A stretch of DNA of 64,000 bases from Verpa conica. Its lineage: Eukaryota > Ascomycota > Pezizomycetes > Pezizales > Morchellaceae. The notes beneath the pieces were generated by a model. The model saw only the letters and a list, made by a program, of their open reading frames with translations. It did no database searches and had not been told where the DNA came from. A program made the translations under genes and the position numbers. Location: NCBI GenBank assembly GCA_033030425.1, contig JAUFSD010000019.1, forward strand, positions 620,001 through 684,000, in the 5' to 3' direction. Below, one piece after another: positions 34,840-45,865 of this stretch (position 1 is its first letter; each line of letters opens with the position of its first letter).

Positions 34840-35900
34840 ATGCCTGGGCTACCTGGTACATATGCATTCCAATCGACTTACCTCAAAGCTTATCCCGACT
34901 GACACCAACCTTAGTCTCGGTCGATCTCGATGAGTGCATTGAGCGTCTCTACAAGAAAGAACTCCTCGCAGAATCCGTGGTCGAGGCGATATGCAATAAG
35001 TTGAAAGAGCAGCTCATGCGTGAATCAAATGTCGTGCATATCCTTGCCCCCGTTACTGTCGTTGGTGACATCCATGGGCAGTTCTTTGACATGCTTGAGA
35101 TCTTCAAGATTGGCGGGTTCTGTCCAGACACAAACTACCTCTTCCTAGGTGACTATGTTGACCGTGGGTTATTCTCGGTTGAAACAATATCACTACTTGT
35201 CTGCTTGAAGCTGCGGTACCCATCGCGCGTACATTTGATCCGCGGGAATCATGAGAGTAGGGGTGTTACACAGAGCTATGGATTCTATACCGAGTGCTCG
35301 AGGAAATACGGGAATGCGAGTGTATGGCATCACTTCACAGATATGTTCGATTTCTTAACACTCAGTGTCGTTATCAATAATGACATATTCTGTGTCCACG
35401 GAGGTGCGTTCTCCCCAGCTCTAAAATTCCCCCATCACTGACATTCTTCAGGGCTATCCCCATCAATCCATTCAATCGACCAAATAAAAGTAATAGACCG
35501 CTTCCGTGAAATCCCACACGAAGGTCCTATGGCCGACCTTGTCTGGTCCGACCCTGATCCTGAACGCGACGAGTTCTCACTTTCCCCTCGGGGGGCTGGG
35601 TACACATTCGGTGCACAAGTCGTCAAAAAATTCCTAGAAGTTAACAACCAATCCCACATTCTCCGAGCACATCAGCTGTGTCAGGAAGGGTATCAAGTTC
35701 TGTATGATGACCGATTATCTACAGTTTGGAGCGCACCAAATTATTGTTATCGCTGCGGGAATATGGCTAGTGTGTTAGAGGTTAATGATAAGAGCGAGCG
35801 GTTCTTTAATGTTTTTGAGGCAGCGCCAGAGAATAATGAGCATAGGGATGCCGTAACACAGCAACAGGATAAGGGGGTTATTGTGGATTATTTTTTGTAA
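34840..35900 (+). CDS. PPG1: PP2A-like Ser/Thr phosphatase Ppg1
   Basis: Ppg1 is a PP2A-family catalytic subunit linked to glycogen metabolism and, with Far proteins, to control of mitophagy in yeast. Exons 34840-34855, 34915-35403 and 35452-35900 give 317 residues. All metallophosphatase motifs are intact: GDIHGQ, GDYVDRG, RGNHESR, HGGLSPS (across intron 2) and the final DYFL tail that is methylated in this family. [16 protein letters not shown] and [16 protein letters not shown] fit Ppg1 better than PP2A, PP4 or Sit4. The 16-bp first exon supplies MPGLPV before the conserved VDLDECIE; this start is inferred from a good donor/acceptor pair. Confidence 0.9.
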
Positions 35901-36789
35901 TGTTCCGTTGGGAAAGGCGGAGATGTGGTTTAGGTTGATATGGGTGTTTGGTATACTTTTCTTTCTTTACTTTGCTTTTCTTTTTTCTTCTTCCCTTCCA
36001 TTCTCTCGGCTGTGCATGCACTTTCGGGTGATTCTATGGTTATCTATCTATGCAAGAATTATATTTTTTATGTTTAGGAAGTAACTTTCGAGAGTATTTT
36101 TATTATGGGGGAGATCTTTTTGCACAGCGCGGTTATAAAGGCATATCGAGTCTTGTAGAAAGTAGGTGTCTTGTTGGAACATTAGATTAGAGAATTGTTT
36201 CGTTCAGGCCAGATTATTCAGAGGTGTGTGGCTATAATTGTATTGATCATATGGTACAGGGTCTATGGAAGACAGGCTTTCTTACTATCTAATAATTTTC
36301 AATAATTGTGCCCCCCCCCCCCTTCTATTCTTTTTCACTCCCAGGTTCATATACTCAGCACTATTCTTGCCTAAAACTCCTACTTACACACATTACTCAC
36401 CTGGTATTAGGATCTTGAGACTCATAAATACGGTCTTGTTTAATATCAATCTCGAAACCTTAAGGCCTATGGCACAAATTGGCCCTCACCGCCGCCCGCC
36501 TTCACTTACTCCTCCTGAAGGTACCAATATGCATAAATTTACTGGTGGCTGCATGCACTATCACACCGGAAGCGACCATGCCCTTCTAAAAAATCACGTA
36601 TTTGTGATATGTAATGTATTGAAAATCGTGCGGCTGATGAAACAACCTCACAGTTTTATCAACTCATACCTACGGCTTTTCCCAACAGCTATGTCCGACT
36701 TTCTCTCCAAGCTATTAGCTCCGGGAAATATCCAACACCTTAAGTCTAGCTCAACAATTCCAAACTACTCCTGCCGCTCCTACAAACAT
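35901..36789. other. Intergenic region after PPG1
   Basis: 0.9 kb. It holds the presumed PPG1 3-prime UTR (T-rich, 35,940-36,090) and a 12-nt C homopolymer near 36,310. A 197-codon open frame (36,265-36,858) is uninterpretable at its start and merges into the N-terminus of the NLR relic at its end. Confidence 0.6.
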
Positions 36790-38059
36790 CAATACAGCAT
36801 CACCGAAGTTGGGGGGCTTGTGGCTAGCATTATCAGCCTTACTCAATTCACTGGCTAACTTACTGTTCTAAGCTATGGATATATCAACGGGGTCAAGCGG
36901 GCATCGAAAGGTATTGCACAGCTTGTACAAAGACTCGGGTCGCTTGAAAGGTCCTAATTGATCTCAAGGAATTTGCAGCGATAACCCAGACTCGAAGGCA
37001 CTGCAAAGACTAAATGGTAAAGATAGGCCTCTTCAAGAGCATATGAAAGAACTGGGAGGTCTGGAGGCAAAGTTAGGGTATAGGAATGGATGAAGGAGGT
37101 GATTGATCGGCTCAAGTGGCCGTTAAAAGAAGCAGGGACTCAGATGTGTATAATGCAGCTTGAACGACAGAAGGGTTTGTTCAATTTTGCGTTAACTTTA
37201 GATTATATGTGAGTCAATGCGTTGTGCGAGTGTGGCATATACTGACTTTGGGTATAGATCACTGTCATCGAGAAAGCAGTACGACTACTACTAGATAAGG
37301 GCACTGATATATCTGCAACCGACAACAACGGCGTCACACCACTATACCATCCAGCAGGTGGAGATAAACCAGGTGAAGAAAACGGGGTAGTGGTACGGCT
37401 TCTATTAGATCGAGGCTTGGACCTATCGATTCGAGACAAAGGTGGAAGAGTGGCTCTCCACGATTTAGCGCGAGCAGGAAAGAAAGACATCTCCCAGATA
37501 TTGTTCGATAAGGGTGTAGATATAACAGCTTTCGACAGGAGTGGCAATACAGTGCTACACTGGGCAGAAGATAGAGATGAAATAAGCAAAGGATACGAAG
37601 CGGTGGTAAGACTACTAGTAGGGCGAGGGTTGGACCTGTCTATTCGAAATATAGATAGAGAAACGGCTCTCCATCGTGCAGTGGGAGAGGGGAATGAAAA
37701 AAATCTTCCAGGTCCTAGTTGGTATAGATGCCAATTACACAGAGGTTATCTTGGGGCGTCGATATTATAACTAGCGACGATTGGTGGGAGAGAGGCAATA
37801 GTACAATTCTTGCTTGATAAAGGCGCCGACATCTTTATTACAAGTTCCGATGGAAATACACAATTACACAGCGCCGCATACTACGGCAGGGAGTCTGTCG
37901 TTGAAATATTGCTTAAAGCAGGCGCCAAACCGTTTACCTAAACAACGACCGGGCCTACCATTCAACCATGCGGCAGCTAAAGACTTTGATATGGTCGCCA
38001 GTATATTGAAAGCAGCAATGGATACTAGGGTATGGTCTAGCATGTATGGGCGATTGTAA
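36790..38059 (+). pseudogene. Decayed NLR-like gene: STAND N-domain fused to ankyrin repeats
   Basis: Reading across frames recovers an N-terminal STAND domain: GGLVASIISLTQFTG, then SYGYINGVKRASKGIAQLV, VLIDLKEFAAITQT, LQRLNGKDRPLQEHMKEL, and VIDRLKWPLKEAG with ERQKGLFNFAL. It is interrupted by an in-frame TAA near 36,856 and by at least three frame changes. From about 37,255 ankyrin-type repeats follow (VRLLLDKGTDISATDNNGVTPL, shortened; VRLLLDRGLDLSIRD; SQILFDKGVDITAFDRSGNT; AIVQFLLDKGADIF), again with frame breaks near 37,700 and 37,940. No NACHT or NB-ARC segment lies between the halves: only about 60 bp separate them. So the gene lost its nucleotide-binding core and is not translatable as one protein. 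Confidence 0.72.
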
Positions 38060-38866
38060 CGGTACCTAGAGGAAGCTAGTATGTAGAGAGAAAAAGATTT
38101 CACCGCGGTGTAGAGCTAGGGCAAAAATTGGTTTCTATAGGATTTCAAATCGCAAGGTTCAAATCGTAGGTCTTTGGGGCTATAAATAACATAAAAGACT
38201 AGGTAGTTGTTTCGCCCCCATCCCTATATAGTTACTTTGTTGCGTGTAGGGGACTACACTTGTCCTGTTCTACGGCTTAATACTGCCTGTAATACTTACC
38301 AAGCCTTTCAGCCCACCCTCCGAATACCAGAGGGGGGGTATCCATTTAGTCTCGTGCCCAGCCCCTACACACAGCAAAAGCAACTCATGGAGATGGAACA
38401 AGACTATGACGAGTGATAGTCTATGTAAATAAATTATACTTGTGTTTTTTCTCGCTTATACCATTAAGTGCATATAGATTTGTACTTGTATGTTAGGGAA
38501 GCACTGTATGAAATATAATACAAAAAGTAAATATAGCCACAATAACACAAGAATTGTATTCTCAAAATCTAGTCTAAGTCGGTTAGTACCGGATTATCTC
38601 ATGAAATTCGACCTACTACAGCAAGTTTACCATGTGCTGAAACAGTTATATTGATAGAAAATTAGAGCCACTTAGGTAAGAAAGGTTGATACTTGTATAA
38701 ATATAAATGAGATCTACTGCAATTATTTTTACCATGAATTATGCACATTACCCCCGCCCACAGCGGGCCGAATTTCAAGAGATGTACTCTCGAGCTAAAA
38801 ATAAATGGTATACGGAATTATATTTCAAAAAATTGTCTTTAAAATACACCTAATCCTTCACCCAGC
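38060..38866. other. AT-rich intergenic spacer
   Basis: 0.8 kb downstream of both the NLR relic (+) and CLP1 (-). The frames present are short, and no inverted or tandem repeats stand out. Confidence 0.6.
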
Positions 38867-40484
38867 TTATCCAACTAAGCTAAAAGTTGGCTCCGGAAAA
38901 CTACTCACAACCAGTGGCTTAGGAGGTAGACGTCCGGGTACCGGGGCGAGGATTTTCATGTAGTGTTTTTGGTCATCTACGGATGCTCTAATTTGTTTTC
39001 TTCTATCAGCTTGTGCCCTGACTACAAGTTTTGAGAAGTAGGGAATAGGGACGGTGTGTGGGTGGTTACATATATACAAACCCCATAACACTACTCTCAG
39101 CTAACACCTCAACACTATCACTAATTTCTGCATGTAGTACTGCCGCAACGCTATGTTGTAATAACGATGTGGGCGACGTCTTTACGAGTAGTGGTTGTGT
39201 GTCTTCATGCCCGATTGGGAGAACACCAGAAATTAGGGAAGATACTGTAATTAAGTTAGTTTGAGCAGAAATATTTAGCCGGTAGAGGTCTTTGGGGATA
39301 GAAACCTTCACCAACTCGCCATAGGTTAACTTCATTTAGCCCTACTGTAAGCGTATACGGGCTCAGCGTCCGCTTCGGCTCCCCAAAGAAATACTCCCTT
39401 ATCGCTGTCTCCCGTGCTTGTTTCAGGAACGCCTCGTCCCTATCAACGCAGCCTCCAGACTTTGCTAGCTTAACAACTGTGACTCCGCCTCCAGACTCAC
39501 GTCCTTCGAATCGTCGTGCCATGTCACTGTAAAGTCTCTCACTCCCTACAACCACAAGCGTGTCGACTCCAAACTCTGCAACTGCGTGGTTGATGACTTC
39601 GTAGCCTGTTCCTTGGCCTATTACACCGGATGTGTCGATTATGCAGCCACTACTACGAGAGCCATCCTCTTCGCTGAGACGGGATGAGACCGCGAGTGCC
39701 ATTCGCGAGACAAGAGCCCGATAGAGGGGCGCATTCGCCTCGGGTGAAGAGAGGCCGTAGTAGTATACTAATGGTAATTTAACAGGGACTGGGGAGGGGC
39801 CAGAGGTTGGTGAAGAACCGAAGTGTTCTTCCACATCCATTATCGTCGAGAAGCTAGTCGCGGACAGGGTTCCGGGGAGAGATAGCATGCCCTCTTTGGG
39901 GTCGAGGTTGACAACACATGGCATTCTACCCTGCCGTACCGCATAGGCTGTGAGGATCTTGACTAGTGATGTTTTCCCAGCGTCTTCGGGGCCGATAATC
40001 ATGACACGAGGACCTTGTTTCGTGGGGGATTCGGAGGCGGCACCACGCAACTTTTCGAGTGCGAAGTGGAGGTTTGTGTAGGAGGTCATGGGGGTTTCCT
40101 CGGAAGTGTACTCGACTGTTGGGGTACCTGTGACGCTCAGGGTACAGCCACCCCAAGTAAAGATAGCAGATTTGATGCCAGTGAAGGTAAACTTATGGCC
40201 TGTGGGAAGTTCCGTGCCGAAGATCTCGGCGGTGCCTTTTAGGAGCTATAAATGTTAGTGAGGTCTCATCTACCCAACTAATAACAGGTAGGGGGGGGGG
40301 GATATACTTTTACTTCAACAGTACTCCCAAAAGCCACCTCGAAACGCCATTCTCGAGATTTCCCAATCTCATGGATCTTCTCTATGGGGGGGTCTGTGGA
40401 TTGGGAATCAGAGGGCTGAGAGGTGAAGCTGGGGAAGGATTGGCCGATGGAAAGGTCTGCGAGCTGAAGACCAGGGACTGACAT
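38867..40484 (-). CDS. CLP1: Clp1, mRNA cleavage and polyadenylation factor IA subunit
   Basis: Clp1 bridges cleavage factor IA (with Pcf11) in 3-prime-end formation of pre-mRNA and is related to polynucleotide kinases. Exons 40308-40484, 39306-40245, 39070-39244 and 38867-39017 give 480 residues. The beta-sheet N-domain (EWRFEVAFGSTVEVKLLKGT, AEIFGTELP) precedes the P-loop GPEDAGKTS at about residues 144-152. The central kinase-like domain includes CIIDTSGVIGQG and DTLVVVGSERLYSDMARR. The C-terminal domain resumes at VSSLISGVLPIGHED and ends LAPVPGRLPPKPLV. The last two introns are recognised by CTAAC branches and by restoration of this conserved tail. Divergent from the AP-3 beta gene. High confidence. 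Confidence 0.93.
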
Positions 40485-41735
40485 TATGTGGATGCGGGTG
40501 AAGAGGAGGATGAAGAGAGGGGGGGGGGTGTTGCAGTGAAGCTGTGGAGGGGAGGAGACGCGACGTTCAATAGCGAACACATCTCTGTACGTGTGGTCAC
40601 GGGTGAGGCTTAAAACCTTAATTAGGGCTTGGCGGTGCAAATGATACATATAGTTATATCTGCATGGATACAAATACTGGCTTTCTCTACTGTTAATGCC
40701 CGACTTTTAATAATGAGGGAGACAACAAGCCCGACAGTCAGATTGGAGATTTTGAAATATTTATGGGAAGGGCTCCTTCTAGCCATGGATTCTGAGTGTA
40801 AGCAATAAACAAGTTCTATCTCATCACTACATATATACTCATGTAATGCCCATGGTGATACTAGGTGGCAATTTGCCGTCTTCACCAGATTAAATCTTAG
40901 CCTATCAGGATAAGGTCTACGCATCGATAGCTGTAGCTAGCCTAAATCTATTATCAGGTGAAACTAGGCGAAAATACAACTTCAGTCAACCCCAACGGAA
41001 AAATTTCAACCAACCCAAGTGTATAGTGGGCGGTGGTAGTGCTTGAATTAAACAAATAAGCATAATTCATATTGATTTTAGTATAACCCTAGATTCTAGA
41101 TACCCGATTCCATGGTCACCATGGCTACAATTACCATTATGGCTACCGTTATTATGGGGTCAAATCCCCTAGTAGATGACTACTACCTCATAGCTCCGCA
41201 CAGCCTCAATTACATAGGGTCCTAATAATATCTCAGGAAAGACAAAGGTCAAATCTTCGATGGAAACGTGACATAACTGACTACCACCCTTCCTCTCCTT
41301 CCGACTCTGACCCAAAATCCGAATCATCATCTCTGTGAATCCTATCCATCTCTACATTTTCCCATGCCCCGCTTGATATTGAGCTAAGATACGTTCGCCC
41401 ATATGACGGCCTTATAAACCCTCTGCCCCGTCGCAGTGGATCCCCGAGACATGACGATAATGCGAAGTAGACTGTACGTATTAGCTTAAGGGTGGTTGAG
41501 GATATAAGTGAGAGGGGGCTTACAGATAAGTAGTATCAGTGGTACCACGAAAAGCGGTATCAATATCCAAAGCATAGCTTCCCTTACCTCCCCCGAGTAT
41601 AAGGTGTGGTCCCTTAGCACGTAGCAGTAACTCATGACGTAAGCCCCCCACCACCTCAGCCACACCTTTGTCAGCCTCAGTACCAATTCCCCCATCACCC
41701 TGAACACTCCTCACACCCCGCACTACCCACCAGCA
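40485..41735. promoter_or_regulatory. Divergent promoter region, CLP1 / AP-3 beta
   Basis: 1.25 kb between divergent genes; AT-rich in the centre. GGGGTCAAATCCCC near 41,156 is a short GC palindrome. No gene or transposon end was seen. Confidence 0.55.
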
Positions 41736-44251
41736 ATGGAGTCCCTCTCCCGGATCTCCACCCTCCTCGAGACCGCCCGCGACCTCACTCTTGAAGCCGC
41801 TCAGTCTGCTTCTGCGTCCGGTCGCTCTCATGGCCCTAAATATGGCACCCCCGCCGAAACCAAGAAGCTACTCAACTCCCGCATGGAGCGGGAGGTACTG
41901 GATGGGCTACGGAAGGTCATCGCCGTATGTCTACACAGGAAACAGAAAGAAAAGAGGACTATTAATAAATATGTATACACTAGATGATGTCCCGTGGCAC
42001 CGACTGCTCCTCCTTCTTCGCCGACGTTGTCAAAAACGTTGCTTCCCCCAGTCTGGAGATCAAGAAGCTAGTCTACATCTATCTCCTCCGCTATGCCGAG
42101 TCTGAGCCCGACCTTGCGCTCCTCTCGATCAACACGATTCAGAAAGCACTCAATGACCAATCCCCGCTTGTCAGGGCTATGGCAATCCGCGTCATGTCCG
42201 GTATCCGTGTCCCCGTCATATCTCAGATCGTGGCATTAGGGATCAAGCGCTGCGTCACCGACATGTCCGCATATGTCCGTAAAGCCGCTGCAATCGCCAT
42301 TCCAAAGTGTTACCGGCTCGACCCAACTATGTTGCCGCAGCTGACGGAGTATATGAGTACCCTGCTAGGTGACCGGAGCTTCTATGTTGTCGGGGCGGCG
42401 GTGATGGCGTATGAGCAAGTGTGTCCGGAGAAGTGGGAGCTGATTCACCCACATTATAGAAACTTGGCAAAAATGCTGATTGATATGGATGAATGGGGAC
42501 AGCTTGCGGTGTTGAGGATGTTGACGGGGTATGCAAGAAGGAACTTTCCACAACGGAAGGGAAAAGCAAAGAAGGCAGTGGGTGGAGCTGGAGGTGGAGG
42601 TGGGTTTTATTCGGATGAGGGTGGGGGTGAGGAGGGGTTGAAGAAAAAAGTAGGAGTTTTAGTGTCTATGGACCCTGATTTAGAGCTTCTTCTGAAGGCT
42701 TGTGTTCCTCTATTACAGGGTCGTAATAGCGCAGTATGTCCCCATCTGAAGACCCTCAGGCTGACGGTTACCCAAATGTAATATTTCTCTAATAGATAAT
42801 CCTAGGTTATCGTCGCCGTAGCTCGAGTTTATAACCACCTTGCTCCTGCTTCCTATCTCCCTACTATCGCTGGTCCCCTCATCTCCCTTCTCCGCGCCCC
42901 AGTTGACATTCAGCATATGGCTCTCCTCAACATCGTCTCCATCGCACTTACCAACCCCCAACCATTCACGGCCTACTCAACCCACTTCCTTGTCCATGCC
43001 TCTGACCCACCCCATATATGGAAACTGAAGCTAGAGCTCCTAACGCTTATCTTTCCATACACCACCATATATACCAAGAACTTAATTCTAAGCGAACTCG
43101 AGTATTTTGCAAACTCTCATGATAAAGACCTTGTCTGTGAAGCTGTTCGGGCGATCGGGAGGTGTGCACAGAGCGAGACAAAGAATGCAAAGAGGTGTCT
43201 TAGACTATTGCTACGCCAGGTTGAGAGCGGCGAGGGAACATTGGTGGCAGAGAGTTTGACGGTTATTAGACATATCATTCAACAAAACCCTAGTGCACAT
43301 GAGAGCACAGTTGTAAGGCTTGCCAAAGCACTGGATACAGCAGTTAACCCGAGCGCAAGGGCAAGTATTATCTGGCTCGTGGGCGAGTTTGCGGGAATGA
43401 GTGGGGGAAATAATATTTCCGCAGACACACTACGGTTATTAGCCAAAAATTTCTCGCTAGAGGCGGAGTCTGCGAAGCTGCAGATTGTGTTGTTGGCAGC
43501 GAAGGTATACGCGCACCATTTAGACCGTACTCGGCCTGGAACCACCCCTGATGCCTCCACTGATGATGAAGAGAAACATCCAATTGCGTTACTATTCTCC
43601 TACATAACTCTTCTAGCCCGCTACGACCTCAGCTATGACCTCCGTGACAGAGCACGCCTCTACAAATCCATCCTCTCTACTCCATCTTCTACCCCTCTTG
43701 CAACTTTGCTCTTGTTAGCTCCTAAACCTACCCCGCAAGCACCGTCACCTTCAAGTGGGAGAGAGAAATATACAATAGGCTCTGCAGCCATCGTAATGGG
43801 TGTGGGTGAGGACATCCATGGATACTCTCCGCTGGGTGAGTGGGTTAGTGAGAGTAGGGCACCGAGTCCAAGCTTGAGGGACGTTATCGTTGAAGGAGAG
43901 TTGGAGAAGAAAGGGGTAGCGGTAATAAAACGGGGGGCGACTGGTGGTACTAGCCCGGGGGTTGGGAGTCCACGAATGAGTATGGGAGGTGGAAGCCCAG
44001 TTTGGAAGCCTGAGGGGACGAAGGCACAGGCGGCTATAAAGACTGAGACATTGGAGGAATTTTTCGCCAATGAAGAAGAGGAGAGCGAGGACGATGAGAA
44101 TGACGATGATGATGATGAAGAGGAGAGTGAAGAGGAGAGTGAAGAGGAGAGTGAAGATGAGAGTGAAGAGGAAGAGGAAGAGGGAGAGGGAGAGGAAGAA
44201 AGTGAAGATGAAGGAAACGAGGGCGCAAAATTATTAAACAACGAGGAGTGA
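41736..44251 (+). CDS. APL6: AP-3 adaptor complex beta subunit (Apl6)
   Basis: AP-3 sorts cargo from the Golgi directly to the vacuole. Exons 41736-41924, 41984-42733 and 42806-44251 (all phase 0) give 794 residues. The adaptin N-trunk is clear: TPAETKKLLNSRMEREVLDG, SPSLEIKKLVYIYLLRYAE, then INTIQKALNDQSPLVRAMA and VRKAAAIAIPKCY. The trunk continues through SYLPTIAGPLISLLRAPV, IIWLVGEFAG and SFLVH-like repeats. A Gly/Lys insert (RKGKAKKAVGGAGGGGG) sits near residue 265. The C-terminus has no ear domain; it ends in an extremely acidic Glu/Asp/Ser tract of about 60 residues, as in other fungal AP-3 beta chains, where the tract is a hinge and a casein-kinase target. Start ATG fits MESLSRISTLLETARDLT. 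Confidence 0.93.
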
Positions 44252-44503
44252 ATATAATTGCTTCCTAAACAGGGGGCTATGTATTACTTTTCTCTTATAG
44301 CGGGATTGTATAATATACATAACTCATATATGGATATAGATGTACCCTCGAGGGCTATAATCTTTCTGTACGCATTAGATGGTTTTTATACTGTCGAGTG
44401 ATAGCTTATGATTATTACATGTATGCTGGCTATAGCTTATTTCGTAGCTCCGAGCTTACATAAACCAACGCTCCCCAAGACAGGGTAGTGCGGTACCAGT
44501 TTC

Positions 44504-44603
44504 TACTCGCTGAAAAATAAAGTCTGTCGTCTGGGTACATCACTACCTGACATAGAAGCCTAGTTACAACCAGTAGGCGGCAAACTTTATTTTTCAGCGA
44601 GTA
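44504..44603. mobile_element. 100-bp MITE with perfect 20-bp TIRs
   Basis: TACTCGCTGAAAAATAAAGT at 44504-44523 is the exact reverse complement of 44584-44603. Both ends include TA, the expected target duplication of Tc1/mariner-type transposition. The 60-bp interior is non-coding. Perfect arm identity suggests a recent insertion or selection for structure. Confidence 0.8.
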
Positions 44604-44618
44604 TATGTCTAGTACAGT

Positions 44619-44676
44619 AAATTTACCTGCTAAAATTCTACTAGCCCAGACTGTGTGCTGATTTTAGCATAAATTT
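44619..44676. repeat. Imperfect inverted repeat next to the MITE
   Basis: TGCTAAAAT at 44628-44636 pairs with ATTTTAGCA at 44661-44669, and AAATTTA at 44619-44625 with TAAATTT at 44670-44676 around a 24-nt loop. It lies only 15 bp beyond the MITE. Confidence 0.5.
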
Positions 44677-45865
44677 GTAATGTCGAAAAATCTTCCTAAG
44701 GTGAGCTCATTTGAGGCACGCACTTAAGGTGCGACAGGTTTAAGATTAAAGTCAAAGGCTTCAGTTTCTCTTATTATTAGTTTCATAAGCTAACTTCTTT
44801 AGTTCACCAAACGAGGATAGAGACGACTGGGTATAGGTAGATAATCAGAAAATTCTAAAGCGCCTAGAATACTTATCTTGGCAGCTGGCATGTCCCACTT
44901 AGCAGGTTCGGACTGGATAGATGCTAAAACAGTATCTAGATGATTCCACTGATCCGGGGACGGGGAGCCAACTGCCGGAAAACCTGGCCCCTGTAACCGA
45001 ATCACTTGGGTGTTCTAGTGTAGTTGCATACCTATCAATACACGGGTCTCTCCGGCATCGCCATTATGCGTCTAGGCCTAACTTGGAGTATTAGACACGT
45101 CGGGGGGGGGCTGGATTCCTGAGTGCTATTGGCGGTTAGTTTGTAGCAGTAAGTCTTGGGTGCCGTGATGCGGTTACGACATTAGCCCTGGCGGAAATTT
45201 GACTTGAATGCAGGTCTTGGTTTGACGGTTGGTCGGGTTTGGCGTTTAGCATTGGTCCCGACGGGGCTTGCAGATATTGTCGTCATCCGACGACATAGTG
45301 CAGATTCAGTTAACACTTCTCGTGAAACAGGTAATACCATGATTCCCTAAAAGACCAAGTTCATTGCAATGGCAAGCAGCTCGATTCCATATATCCTTAT
45401 CTTACAGCCGACTTTCTAGCCGCTCTACGGGTTTCGTCGACAGCTAATAACTATACCTGGCAAAAGTAAATTGTGAAGCGCTTCAGCAGTGGTAGAGTGG
45501 TACGTAACTCGGGACTCGGCATTGCTTTGTGGTCTGCAGTGTTTAGAGTATATTCGGACCTACCAAGATTACCCAAGCCCCCCTTGGCATTCCCATAGGT
45601 ATCGTCCCAAGATACAGGCATCTTTAACTATCGAGATGCTCTGTGCATAAACCGAACTCTATTTCTATGCCCCTTATCCGCTTCTAAACCCCTTCCTTTC
45701 CTTTCAACGTTCATCAATTGCTTCAAACATTTTCAAAGGGTAGCTTTCCAATCAGTCCCTTAGTACGTCTCAACCCCCGCTATTCTTGTAGCTTACTAAT
45801 ACTTGTATGTAGTTCCTTCCCTCCTAGACTTCACCGAATACTCAACTGTAAATCACTACCCCGAA

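Larger units (their letters stand above)
44252..45865. other. Intergenic region with a MITE, AP-3 beta to UDP-glucose dehydrogenase
   Basis: 1.6 kb. It contains the 100-bp MITE at 44,504-44,603 and a second hairpin at 44,619-44,676. A 68-codon minus frame at 44,799-45,005 is unsupported. From about 45,640 the promoter/leader of the dehydrogenase gene becomes C/T-rich. Confidence 0.65.

Noticed and set aside
43660..44241. 193-codon minus-strand poly-Ser frame
   Set aside because: Antisense of the acidic Glu/Asp/Ser tail of AP-3 beta.
45476..45560. tRNA-like TGGTAGAGTGG A-box
   Set aside because: No matching B-box, T-arm or acceptor stem; cannot be folded into a cloverleaf.
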